DNA of 64,000 bases from Comamonas piscis (GCF_014109725.1 NZ_CP058554.1:2294001-2358000); one strand, 5' to 3'. Shown: positions 53,289 to 61,700, counted from the stretch's first letter. A program made the numbers and translations. The notes: generated by a model not told the origin, from the letters alone.

Positions 53289-53936
53289 ATGGAATACCTC
53301 GAACCCAGCCAGCTTGGTCTCGCTGCTTGCATTCTTGCTGCTGGCTACGGCAGCAGAATGGGGCACGTTCCCAAGGCAGCCATACGCATCCGCGAACGTT
53401 CAGTGCTGGAGTGGCAGGTTTTAGCTCTGCGAGGCGCAGGCGTGCAAGACATATCCGTAGTCGTTGGCCCCTACCAAGAGCAACTGTGCCCGCTCGTCAG
53501 CCTCTGCGAGGCTGAACTCGTTCTCAATGAGTCGAAGTCTGCCGAAATCCTCCACTCCCAAATCGCAGCGGTCAAGTCGCATTACCGCGACCGCCATGGC
53601 TGCGACATGATGGTGCTACTTGGGGACCTTCCTTTCCTGCAAACCCATCATTTCCTTAGGCTGCGCAAGCTTTGGGAGATGCGCAATGGCGATATCCACG
53701 GCCTGGTTCCCATGGCCGACGGAGTTCGTGGTCATCCCTTGGTTCTTTCTTGGTCGGCTGTGCAGACCATCGCCGAATCAGGCCAGACCGATAAGGGCAT
53801 CCGCAGCTGGCTATCACGGAGTAAGCAGTCAGTGCAGTTCGTGGAAATGAACGATCCGGCTTACGTGCGGGATGTCGACATCCCCCAAGATCTCGCGCAA
53901 ATTGAAGGGCCTGCCGAGCTCCCGTTAGTATCCTGA
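53289..53936 (+). CDS. MobA/MocA-like nucleotidyltransferase
   Basis: 215 residues, NTP-transferase fold: LAAGYGSRMGHVPKAAI (nucleotide binding) and MVLLGDLPFLQTHH (metal-binding Asp). Similar to MocA, which makes the cytosine dinucleotide form of the Mo cofactor used by PaoABC/xanthine dehydrogenase-like enzymes. An ATG at 53289 gives the proper N-terminus MEYLEPSQLGLAACILAAGY. Last gene of the operon. Confidence 0.82.
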   Translation: MEYLEPSQLGLAACILAAGYGSRMGHVPKAAIRIRERSVLEWQVLALRGAGVQDISVVVGPYQEQLCPLVSLCEAELVLNESKSAEILHSQIAAVKSHYRDRHGCDMMVLLGDLPFLQTHHFLRLRKLWEMRNGDIHGLVPMADGVRGHPLVLSWSAVQTIAESGQTDKGIRSWLSRSKQSVQFVEMNDPAYVRDVDIPQDLAQIEGPAELPLVS

Positions 53937-54410
53937 CAATAAAAGTCGAAACGTGTCAATGCCCCCGACTTGCATCACTGGCTTCACCCGCTTCCCTAGA
54001 CAAGCTTCATGCAAACCTAAACTGAGATACGAATAGCCCTGCCGCAATGGCAGCGCCCAAAGGTGACTACCCAAACTCTCCGAATGACTTAAGCAGGTCT
54101 TCTGGCGACGAGACGCGGAGCGCCCTGGCGTCATCACCACTTTCGATGGCGGCGAAGACACCGCCTCGCAAGTCGCGGCGCAAAACACTGGAAATGCGGT
54201 TCCAAAGCTTCGACCTACAGTATGGGTCGTCAAGTATCGCTCGTTCCACTGAACATCTTATGCGGATGTCTTCTGTTGGCCGAGAGCACCCGGTCGTGGC
54301 AGGGCCACGACCGGCAGCAATCGCTGCATAAGAGACATTGACTGACGCGAGAGAACCTACGTGGCTGCTTGAAAGGAAAGCGGGAAGTATTTTAACCCTC
54401 TACGGCGACA
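53937..54410. other. Non-coding stretch between the Mo-enzyme operon and Rhs debris
   Basis: No supported gene. It contains the perfect inverted repeat CCGGTCGTGG-CAGGG-CCACGACCGG at 54290-54314, without a T run. The adjoining TGCAGCGATTGCTGCC (minus strand, 54312-54327) recurs on the plus strand at 6839-6857 near the island's left end. Confidence 0.5.
54290..54314. repeat. Perfect 10-bp inverted repeat
   Basis: CCGGTCGTGG and its complement around CAGGG. Could be a structured RNA element or part of a common intergenic repeat of this family of bacteria; its role is open. Confidence 0.6.
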
Positions 54411-55290
54411 TCACCCAACACCATCGGCAGGCCATGCCTTCATCAGTGCCTTTTCGAAACCGCTGCGGACGACACCGAGGCAAAGGCCGCTGAAGCCTTC
54501 AATGCCGTACAAGGCTCCAGACCACGCATCAACACATAGCGGTGAGAAATCACTGCTCTTATGCTCTCCTACCCGGTTGCCTGCCCACTTCTGGGTGGCT
54601 GATAGCTGCTGCCCGTTTGTCTGCTCTGGCCTGCCCTGCAATGGGTTGTACTCGCCGTGGCCTATCTGTTGCCTGCTCACCGGGTTGGCCTGGCTGCTCG
54701 CCCGCGGCTGGGCTCTTTGGCGATCCGTTTCGTCCAGCTCTCCTGTGATGGCCTCGCCTGCCATGGATGTGGCTACTGTTCCTGTGACGGGTAGCCGGTT
54801 GCCTGCTGGATAGAACTTCCAGCGCTGTTGGCCTGCATGCGGGGTGTCAGCCCCTGTGAGCCGGCCAGCTGCGTCGTAGGCGAAGCGGCTCATGCCCACC
54901 GGCGTCTGGATGCCGACCATCTGGCCCAGGCTGTCGTAGTGGTACTGTCTGGAGGTCAGCTCCCCGAGCATGGTCTGCGGCGCTTTTGCGAGCTGGGCCA
55001 TGCCTGCACTTTTGGCGGTGCTCCCCTCAGGCAGGCTGTCCAGCATGTCTGGCAGGCCGGTGCCTTGCTGTAATCCACTCCACAGCATGGAGGTCAGATG
55101 TCCGGCCTTATCCCAACTGAGTTCACGGCTCATTAGCTTGGGATCGGTTTAGCCCGATGCGGATGCCTCTGCCCCGGTCACTAGTTGTCGTCCCGCTTCA
55201 CGGTACAGCGCATCGCGCTCGAAGTCTACGAGGTTCTCACCTTGCAAGGTGATGCCATGCGCATGGCCCGAACCATAGAGCAGATAGCCC
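54411..55290 (-). pseudogene. Rhs/YD-repeat gene remnant
   Basis: Minus strand. YD-repeat text LYREAGRQLVTGAEAS, an in-frame TAA at 55149-55151, then MSRELSWDKAGHLTSMLWSG, YHYDSLGQMVGIQTPVGMSR, FAYDAAGRLTGADTPHAGQQ and the variable end that stops at 54411 (GVVRSGFEKALMKAW). Only the last part of the Rhs core is left, its N-terminal side is replaced by an IS3 fragment. No toxin domain is recognisable behind the core. Confidence 0.82.
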
Positions 55291-55582
55291 AGTGCCCTTA
55301 TGGTGGCTGCAATGTACCGATCGTGGGCGAGGTAGTGCTCAATGGCTGCCTTCTTCTGCTCCCGCGAGAACTTGGGCTTGCGATCTGCATAGCCTGCAGG
55401 CAAATCGAGCCGCTGCTGATACTCGCGATACCAGCCCTTCAACGCATTTTCGGTGGGATAGCTCAGCTGCCGGATGGTGGGCCTAACGCGTTTGCCCAGC
55501 TTGATCTAGAGCTCAACGGCTCGAATCCGATCTTCGTATGAACACATGAACTACCTCCTGGCAGTCCAAGTTTTCGTCCGCA
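55286..55582 (-). pseudogene. 5' fragment of a diverged IS3-family element
   Basis: From the terminal repeat at 55582: MCSYEDRIRAVEL, an in-frame TAG where other copies have a tyrosine codon, IKLGKRVRPTIRQLSYPTEN, DLPAGYADRKPKFSREQKKA, then a join to Rhs text near 55286. Closest to copy 2 at the very 5' end, otherwise diverged. Confidence 0.85.
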
Positions 55583-55726
55583 CGCCCTCGCTTGATCGAG
55601 GTGGTTCTTGCTCTCGCGATCTTCCCGGTTAACGTTGATCGCCAGCTTCGCGAAATAGCCTGACACGCATATTGCGACGACCGAGATGACCGGGGCGAGG
55701 AAGGACATGATATTGACATCAGCCAT
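55583..55726 (-). pseudogene. Small membrane protein truncated by IS3
   Basis: The ATG at 55726 overlaps the stop of the nuclease gene (CATGGCTGA). It encodes MADVNIMSFLAPVISVVAIC then VSGYFAKLAINVNREDRESK, i.e. one transmembrane helix and a charged tail, and breaks after about 47 codons at the IS3 terminus. It was co-translated with the upstream nuclease-like gene, so it is likely its partner. Confidence 0.65.
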
Positions 55727-56522
55727 GGAGCGCTACCGGTCGCAGGTCCACTTTCAGATCGTACTCCATGAGACGAACGTTAGGCACCTGCGTCGCCGCG
55801 TACCGGAGTTTCTGCCCGATGTCGGACGCAACGATGATCCCGTAGACCTTCTTCTCGCTGGCCAGGTGCTCTTTCACCCAGCCCATATAGCGCAGGATCT
55901 GCCCCAGCGTTGCGTCGGGGCCGCGACCCAGTTTCAGTTCCAGCACATAAAAATCGCCGTTGTTAGTGGCGAGAATGTCGATCGGTCCCACGTCCGTCTG
56001 GAACTCAACACCGTCACGGTCGTCAGCACGGTAAAGAGTCAGTGGTGCGGTGTGGTCGGGAAGCTTGGGCAAGTTCCTGGCGAGGTAATCGCGCAGGTGT
56101 GCTTCGAGCGCGAACATGCCATACGCGTCGTCTGGCCCTTCGATGGTTTCGACGACCGACAACGAGTTTTCGCCAACACCGTCCGCCCGGCGCACCACCA
56201 AATTTCCGTCGGTCGCCTTGGTGATCTCCCAAACGCCATGCTTTTCGGGCTCGTACCAAACGACCTTGCCGCGCCCGGTGTTGAACAGGTAGTCGTAGGG
56301 CGTGTCGGAGATCCGGGACTTTTTATTCTCGTTGTAATGAATACGTGACGGGTGATTCACCGCCCCCGAAATGATGCTGCACGTCATCGAACTGTCGTTG
56401 ACGTCGCCGCCATACATCGAGCGGATCTTCGCCTTGATGGCGGGATAGGTGCATTCACCGCTCATCTGCTGGACCGCTTCCTTGACCATTTGCCAGACTG
56501 GTGTCTTGCTCCCGTTGTTCAT
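55719..56522 (-). CDS. NucS/DUF91-like endonuclease domain protein
   Basis: 267 residues. N-terminal 60 residues look like a winged HTH (TPVWQMVKEAVQQMSGECTY). The C-terminal part is a PD-(D/E)xK nuclease fold close to NucS: G-P-I-D182-I-L-A, then L-E195-L-K197-L-G-R-G and Q208-x-x-R-Y-x-x-W, then GIIVASDIGQKL and VRLMEYDL. All catalytic positions are present. It lies in Rhs debris with a small membrane-protein gene overlapping its 3' end. May be a defence or restriction-like nuclease; that is inferred from fold and setting. Confidence 0.72.
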   Translation of the reverse strand: MNNGSKTPVWQMVKEAVQQMSGECTYPAIKAKIRSMYGGDVNDSSMTCSIISGAVNHPSRIHYNENKKSRISDTPYDYLFNTGRGKVVWYEPEKHGVWEITKATDGNLVVRRADGVGENSLSVVETIEGPDDAYGMFALEAHLRDYLARNLPKLPDHTAPLTLYRADDRDGVEFQTDVGPIDILATNNGDFYVLELKLGRGPDATLGQILRYMGWVKEHLASEKKVYGIIVASDIGQKLRYAATQVPNVRLMEYDLKVDLRPVALHG

Positions 56523-56844
56523 CGTTTATCGCCCTCGCATTCGTTGGTGGTTTTGTCGGGATCGGCCGGTCCGATCCTGCTGCGACGAGAATTCTTACAT
56601 AACTAGGCGGCAGACACGCAAGGGCGGAGGCGTCATAGAACGCCGCCAATTCGAATGGCCCGTGTCTGTACCTTCGAATGACAGGGCCAGGCGGACAACG
56701 GACTAGTATGCTATTTCTGATGCTGGAAGTACGCGACGCGGCGGAAAATTCACAATTAGGTGAATATCGGCACTTGGCTCGATCCATACACATCGCAGCC
56801 AACGCAATTCGTTAGAGAAACGTCGGACGTCACAGATAAGCCAG

Positions 56845-56966
56845 AAGTGGTCAGCTGTCGCCAAGACGACAACGCAGCAAAGGCCGGTGAAGCCCTGAGA
56901 GCTGTACAAACCTCTCAGATAGCACCTATACCAAGAGCAGTGAGAAATCACTGCTCTTATGCTCTT
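56845..56966 (-). pseudogene. Second Rhs 3'-end remnant
   Basis: Minus strand text LYSSQGFTGLCCVVVL resembles LYGIEGFSGLCLGVV of the first remnant, and GTGAGAAATCACTGCTCTTA is identical to 54541-54560. The two remnants therefore bracket the nuclease gene and the IS3 scrap. Confidence 0.7.
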
Positions 56967-56975
56967 CAGCCTTTC

Positions 56976-57656
56976 CTAGTTGTTGCTGCAACCAAAAGTG
57001 TGGAACCCTTGGTTGTATTCCTTAGTCTGCATCTTCGCAAAGTAGCTCAGCCGGTAGAACACGTGGAGAAATGATTCAGCATCATCTCTGATGACCTGGT
57101 AAGTTGGATTTACCGGGATATGTACATAGCCTTGCATGTCGTCGATGTACATGCCAAGAGCCGACGCCCAAGCCCCATGGATCCTTGCGTACATGTTATT
57201 GCTCGCCAAGTTGAACTGCCCCATGAATGCATAGGCAGAGTGGTTGAACACCAGCGCGACGTGGTAATGCACACGGCCATTGCTACTCGTCTCCCTGCAC
57301 CACATGTAGCGCATATCTGCGTCATGAACGCGATGATCTTCATTCCTGCTTCTATTCTGGGCGTGCTTGATCTTGGCACGCATAGATGCGAGGAACTTCG
57401 AGATGAGTGTATTGCTGAGCAATACATCAGCGGAGACATGGCCAGGCACATACAAATCAAATCGTATCACGCAGATGCGGCTGTGATGCTCAAATGTGCG
57501 ATATAGGCAATCGTGGATGCACTTGAGGTAATTGGTAATGACATGCCCATGCCTAGTCTGAACAGGAGATCCATGGAACTTATCTCCATGGAGCAGCTGA
57601 TGGTTGGTATTCAAAGGATTGCGTTTCATGCGGTGTGTCTTGGTGACTATTGACAC
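56976..57656 (-). CDS. Inovirus Gp2/YfjJ-like replication protein
   Basis: 226 residues rich in H, Y and N: RICVIRFDLYVPG near 60, RYMWCRETSSNGRVHYHVAL near 118-137 with the H-Y-H motif, and YVHIPVNPTYQVIRDDAESF and FYRLSYFAKMQTKEY near the end. This is the pattern of the YagK/YfjJ C-terminal domain, a Gp2/rolling-circle-initiator-like family found in P4-like satellites and CP4-57-type elements. Same strand as alpA and int, low GC. Probably part of the original integrating element. Confidence 0.75.
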   Translation of the reverse strand: MSIVTKTHRMKRNPLNTNHQLLHGDKFHGSPVQTRHGHVITNYLKCIHDCLYRTFEHHSRICVIRFDLYVPGHVSADVLLSNTLISKFLASMRAKIKHAQNRSRNEDHRVHDADMRYMWCRETSSNGRVHYHVALVFNHSAYAFMGQFNLASNNMYARIHGAWASALGMYIDDMQGYVHIPVNPTYQVIRDDAESFLHVFYRLSYFAKMQTKEYNQGFHTFGCSNN

Positions 57657-58025
57657 ACAGTTGAGAGCGGTAAACAGGCTTGCTCTTTTATGGAGAAAAA
57701 GTGCAGTAGGGCAGATGAATCTCTTCCTTCTCTATCGAATGAATGCATTGAGTTCCTTAAATGCAAATCGGCAAGTGACGCTGTGATGATCTTCCATCTG
57801 AGCTTGAGGCTAAGAGGTGGTATGGACGCATTTCAACCACATGCATCTAGAGGATGCACTAGTGGCCATTGATGGATCTATTCAATGGCTAGTGAACTAG
57901 CCTGTACTCAACCATGGAGATATCAACTAAATGCCACAACGTCTCTAAATCTCTTCCATGCCGAGCACCATCTATATACTAATTAATAGAACTTAAACAT
58001 ACACCATAGAGTACAAAATTCAGAC
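57657..58025. other. AT-rich non-coding region upstream of the Gp2-like gene
   Basis: No gene supported. Contains short dyads (GCATCTAGAGGATGC near 57840). May hold the promoter of the Gp2-like gene and possibly a replication origin, judging only by its neighbours. Confidence 0.4.
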
Positions 58026-58077
58026 CATAAAACAGCAGATTACAGAGGAGAGATTCCCTGTAATCTGCTGTTTTATG
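58026..58077. terminator. Perfect 20-bp inverted repeat between alpA and the Gp2-like gene
   Basis: CATAAAACAGCAGATTACAG and its exact complement CTGTAATCTGCTGTTTTATG around a 12-nt loop. It lies 25 nt behind the alpA stop and has a short T run on either strand, so it is most simply the alpA terminator. Symmetry and position upstream of a replication-protein gene leave an origin or protein-binding role open. Confidence 0.6.
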
Positions 58078-58102
58078 TTTGCTATCTCACTCTGAATAAA
58101 TA

Positions 58103-58294
58103 TCAAACCAGCTGCTGGTCACGGACGTTAATTTTCTCTTGAATCCAAGCCTCGATTTCGCTCTCAAGCCAGCCAACAGATCGCAAGCCCAAGCTGATGG
58201 GTTTCGGGAATTCCGAGAGGCTGACGAGTTTGTAGAGGGACGTTTTACCCAATCCTGTCTTGGAAAGCACATCTTTCAACTTCAGAACGCGCAT
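58103..58294 (-). CDS. alpA: AlpA-family excisionase/regulator
   Basis: 63 residues, MerR-like HTH: MRVLKLKDVLSKTGLGKTSL, YKLVSLSEFPKPISLGLRSV and GWLESEIEAWIQEKI, the full AlpA signature. AlpA-type proteins activate the integrase or act as recombination directionality factors for P4/CP4-57-like elements. CGGAG lies 8 nt before the ATG. Between the Gp2-like gene and the integrase, all on the minus strand. Confidence 0.9.
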   Translation of the reverse strand: MRVLKLKDVLSKTGLGKTSLYKLVSLSEFPKPISLGLRSVGWLESEIEAWIQEKINVRDQQLV

Positions 58295-58444
58295 GATGAA
58301 ACTCCGGTGTATTAAACATCGGATTTCGTTGAAGATGCTTTTTTAAGCGGTTGTAATCCTTCATTCAAGGCGAGTGATTGATAAGCAAGAGATAATTAGA
58401 AGAAAACATACTAAATGCATAAAAAAGCGTTAAAGGGCGGAAGA

Positions 58445-58670
58445 ATGCTTCGCTTACACAAGTTGCAAACGGCAGACAACCCAGAAGTTAAAGGTTTGGT
58501 ACCTGCTAAGCGTGCTCAGCAGGTCATCAGCCTTCGGGAAAGACAAAGGTCGGGATAAGTTGCAAGGCCTCATTTATGCCGCAGAACGATACGAAGTAAA
58601 CAACAACAACACGAAGCAGTGGGGTTGGAATGAGGCCGTGTTCCGGCAATGGCAGAGAGCTATCAAGTAA
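58445..58670 (+). pseudogene. Frameshifted small phage-like gene
   Basis: ATG at 58445 gives MLRLHKLQTADNPEVKGLVP then AKRAQQVIS, and stops early. A second frame continues the sense: FGKDKGRDKLQGLIYAAERY, then EVNNNNTKQWGWNEAVFRQW to a TAA at 58668. One indel near 58540 separates them. Possibly a small capsid- or regulator-type gene of the satellite element; family not identified. Confidence 0.45.
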
Positions 58671-58962
58671 GTCTAGGCTCGCTTTTGCTAGGCAAATTAC
58701 ATATCTATAAATTTATAAAAATTGCGTCCTACCATGCATTGACTGAAACCTAGCTATTGCTAGCTCTGGATCGAGCTGTTATCATAGCTAACAACATCAA
58801 ATTTATATCAAGATATAAAATGCAAATAAATAAATTCAATATTAACTTTAATATGAATCGATTGACGTGTAAAAAATTTCTGATTTCAGAACTGTTCAGT
58901 CTCTGATATTTCATTTTGGCATTAATCTGAATATTTTTAATTCGTCAGATTTTGATTTCAAA

Positions 58963-59724
58963 TTGGCACTGTACGAATTTATAAATAGTAATTCCGAGGT
59001 GCTAAAAGATCCTTATGTAGGTGTAATCATTACAGCTGATAAAGTCAGTGATAAATCATTTGAATTTTTGAATGACTATAGTCGTGCGTATGTGCAGCAA
59101 ACATTGTTGAATTGGGACATAGGAGATGAATTGGTTGTGAAATGGGCATTTGGTGAAAATAAATCAATAGCCCTTACTGTTGCATATTTGTTGGATAGAA
59201 GTTCACGTAACCCAAAAATAATTACTGATAAATTAAAACAATTAAATGTTAGATTGATGGATATTGAAAAGCTGGCGAAACGTGCTAAATGGTTTGACGA
59301 TATTTCGAAGACCCGTGCAGCTGAATATATATTTGCAAGGCGAGGATATATAAGGTATTGGACGTCTTTTGTTGAGCATCCTGAGTTATTTTTTCTAGAT
59401 GACCGGATTAATGATTATGAGAAAGAGGCTTTATTTAAAGATATTCGTGCTAGATATAACTTGGAGGAATCTAGAAAAGTAAATCCCAAGAGGCAATGTA
59501 ATTTTTCAATTGATCCTAAAGCCTATATACTTATGGAAAAAATTAGAAAAAAATCAGGATTTAAAAAATCTGTGTTTTTGGAGATTATATTTTCACCGGA
59601 GAATGAGGAAATTTTGCATAAGCTAGTCAAGCTGAAAACAACACCTCCAGTTATACATAAACCTACTGAAGCTGTTGATTGGGATATGTCGAAAAGTGCT
59701 GCGCCCCCAGGAGGGTTTAAATGA
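58963..59724 (+). CDS. Hypothetical protein with RHH-like C-terminal motif
   Basis: 253 residues in strongly AT-rich DNA. The first in-frame start is a TTG at 58963, without a good ribosome site. An ATG at 58820 in another frame (MQINKFNINFNMNRLTCKKF) leads into the same sense, so the 5' end may carry a frameshift. Residues 175-210 (RQCNFSIDPKAYILMEKIRK, KSGFKKSVFLEIIF) look like a ribbon-helix-helix. The rest is helical. No family recognised. It differs sharply in composition from the neighbours and belongs to the satellite-like end. Confidence 0.6.
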   Translation: MALYEFINSNSEVLKDPYVGVIITADKVSDKSFEFLNDYSRAYVQQTLLNWDIGDELVVKWAFGENKSIALTVAYLLDRSSRNPKIITDKLKQLNVRLMDIEKLAKRAKWFDDISKTRAAEYIFARRGYIRYWTSFVEHPELFFLDDRINDYEKEALFKDIRARYNLEESRKVNPKRQCNFSIDPKAYILMEKIRKKSGFKKSVFLEIIFSPENEEILHKLVKLKTTPPVIHKPTEAVDWDMSKSAAPPGGFK

Positions 59725-59839
59725 ATTTCTAAATTGTTTTATAAGCTAAGAATTTATTTTTTTTGCGTTTGAATGTAGCTGTAAATTTTAGCCTAATAAC
59801 TTATGTGTCAGTAATTACGACCTTCATCGCTAAATGGAA

Positions 59840-61027
59840 TCATTTAGAGATAAATTTTGACCACTCTTGCATCATCTCTCTACGCCTTTCCAGTGCATCA
59901 CCACGACGATAAGCAGCCTCCACTTTGCTTTCTAACGTGTGCGCGAGGGCGTGTTCTGCCAGTTCTCGTGGAAATTGAGTTTTTTCTCCAACCCAATCAC
60001 GAAACGTTGATCTGAATCCATGAGGAACGGCGGGAGATTCCATCCGCCGCATTACGGCGGTCATAGTCATGTCGGAAAGGACCTGGCCTTTAGTTCCTGG
60101 AAATATTAGATTGCTGCCTTCAATACGAGGCATATCTGCCAGTAGCTTCAATGCGACCTGAGATAGCGGAACTCGGTGCTCCACTCCAGCTTTCATCCGT
60201 GACGCAGGAATAGTCCATATAGCTTTGTTTAGGTCGATTTCAGACCACAACGCACCTCTCACTTCTCCGGAGCGTGCTGCTGTATAGATTAGAAATTCAA
60301 GAGCTTTAGCTGCAATGCCTGCGCGCGTGCGCAAGTCCTGCATAAAGGTAGGCATGTCATCTACTGGTATGGCCCTGTGGTGTTCTACATTCTGAATCTT
60401 GCCTGGGGCTGCTAGCACTTTGTCGAGATGGCCTTTCCAGCGAGCTGGGTTCTCACCACTACGATATTTGCGGACAGTAGCCCAATCGAGTACCGACTCA
60501 ATTCGTCCCCGCAGGCGACTCGCAGTTTCGTTCTTCGTGCTCCAGATGGGTTCTAGGCAAGCAAGGATGTGTGGAAGATCGATGACTGAAACACTCAGTT
60601 GTCCCAGATGCGGCATCGCATAGGCTTCAAGGGTGTTCTCCCACTGCTGGCGGTGCTTAGCGTTCTTCCACTCGGGTGCTTTTGTCTTGAGGTATTCGGA
60701 AGCGCACCAGTGGAAGGTCTTTTCGGTGGCTGCCTTGGAGGCGATAAGACTGCGTTGTCGTACCTTGGGAGATATGGGGACCTGACCATTTCGAAGATCA
60801 TCGTGGATCTTTCTGGCCTTATCTCGAGCCTCCAGTAGGCTGACTGCCGGATACGGGCCAAGGCCCATGTCTTTGCGCTGGTCGCCAACCTGCACTCGCA
60901 GTACCCATCCGCGATAGCCAGCAGAGATGCGAAGGTGCAGTCCGGCAATGCCTCCTACGGCGTGTCTCCCTTCCGTTTTGATGGCCGCGACAGCGCGGTC
61001 TGAAAGTTGTTTGGCGACTTTGGGCAT
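59840..61027 (-). CDS. int: P4-type tyrosine integrase
   Basis: 395 residues. N-terminal DUF4102 arm-binding domain (LSDRAVAAIKTEGRHAVGGI), core-binding domain at about 100-190, catalytic domain with R252 (ARSGEVR), H336-x-x-R339 (PHGFRSTFRDW), H363 (ALAHT) and the nucleophile Y373 (AAYRRGD). Complete. Its 5' end faces the right att site 162 bp away. Responsible for integration at the tRNA-Ser 3' end. Confidence 0.95.
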   Translation of the reverse strand: MPKVAKQLSDRAVAAIKTEGRHAVGGIAGLHLRISAGYRGWVLRVQVGDQRKDMGLGPYPAVSLLEARDKARKIHDDLRNGQVPISPKVRQRSLIASKAATEKTFHWCASEYLKTKAPEWKNAKHRQQWENTLEAYAMPHLGQLSVSVIDLPHILACLEPIWSTKNETASRLRGRIESVLDWATVRKYRSGENPARWKGHLDKVLAAPGKIQNVEHHRAIPVDDMPTFMQDLRTRAGIAAKALEFLIYTAARSGEVRGALWSEIDLNKAIWTIPASRMKAGVEHRVPLSQVALKLLADMPRIEGSNLIFPGTKGQVLSDMTMTAVMRRMESPAVPHGFRSTFRDWVGEKTQFPRELAEHALAHTLESKVEAAYRRGDALERRREMMQEWSKFISK

Positions 61028-61188
61028 GGTGCATGAAGTAGTAGATCTGTTCCCACATTATGCCCACATAAAACATTGGCTGTTGATGAAATGGCGCGAA
61101 CGTCTGCGAACGTGATATGATAAAAAATCAAGAAAAATCAAAGATTAACTGATCTTCTATGATCGGCTCTGAACGCCATTATGGCGGA

Positions 61189-61205
61189 CTCCGTTTCCGC
61201 CAAGA
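61189..61205 (+). repeat. attR core, 17-bp direct repeat
   Basis: CTCCGTTTCCGCCAAGA, identical to 6673-6689. A 13-nt palindrome CGCCATTATGGCG (61174-61186) lies 2 nt upstream on the island side. The right flank continues with the presumed native terminator of tRNA-Ser. Confidence 0.92.
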
Positions 61206-61208
61206 ATC

Positions 61209-61241
61209 AAACCCCTGAGTGTTCGCATTCAGGGGTTTTTC
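61209..61241 (+). terminator. Displaced terminator of tRNA-Ser
   Basis: AAACCCCTGAGTG / CATTCAGGGGTTT with loop TTCG and five Ts. Its distance from the att core (3 nt) fits a terminator that stood directly behind tRNA-Ser before the island came in. Confidence 0.85.
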
Positions 61242-61288
61242 TTCGTCTGAGGTGGTGTGCACTTGACGCTTCCTTGAATCACTGCTTG

Positions 61289-61700
61289 TCAGGGAGGTGA
61301 TTGCTGCATTGGCCGCGGCGAGATGATGCCTGGGTCTGCTGACCGAAACCACTTCGCATAGTCGCGGATCATCACCTTCACGGAATCCCTGTCTGTATGA
61401 CCACCCACATGGAGTTTGCGCCGGCCATGTGCGCCGAGGCAGTACGGGTGTCACGGCATTCTTTAGACGCACGCCAATGGCTCGGAACGTAAGGTGCCTG
61501 GCGTTGTGAGTGATGATCGTGATCGGGTGCCTCAGTGTCCGGGTTGTAGAACACCTCCGCATTCATCGCCGCTGGCGCTGGATCACGCTGGCTGCGTGCT
61601 GTTTAAGCGCTACCTTGCGTTCAACATTGGTTTTGGTGCGGTCCTTTTCTATGGTCATGACCTCGGAGTGGTGAACCAACACAGTAGGCGTTGCGCAATT
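61289..61700 (-). pseudogene. Remnant of a second, phage-type tyrosine integrase
   Basis: Minus strand, in three frames: SEVMTIEKDRTKTNVERKVA, LKQHAASVIQRQR; then MNAEVFYNPDTEAP; then SAHMAGANSMWVVIQTG and RDSVKVMIRDYAKWFRSADP to a TGA at 61289. These follow the C-terminal order of lambda-type integrases (H-x-x-x-G-x-x-x-x-x-V-x-x-x-x-G-H, then the Y-x-K-W nucleophile region). At least two frameshifts; the N-terminal half is gone. It lies outside the present right att site. Confidence 0.75.

Larger units (their letters stand above)
6673..61205. mobile_element. tRNA-Ser integrated genomic island (about 54.5 kb)
   Basis: Bounded by the exact 17-bp att repeats and carrying a P4-type tyrosine integrase next to the right end. 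Content is accessory: arsenic resistance, polysaccharide locus, at least ten complete or partial IS elements, Rhs debris, AlpA and a Gp2/YfjJ-like gene. The usual tRNA terminator (61209-61241) now lies beyond the right repeat, as expected if the island was inserted between the tRNA gene and its terminator. No conjugation genes are visible, so the island is mobilisable at best. It may be an accretion of several elements rather than one transfer. Confidence 0.85.

Noticed and set aside
54047..54331. 94-codon plus-strand frame
   Set aside because: No ribosome site or family pattern, and it runs through the perfect inverted repeat at 54290.
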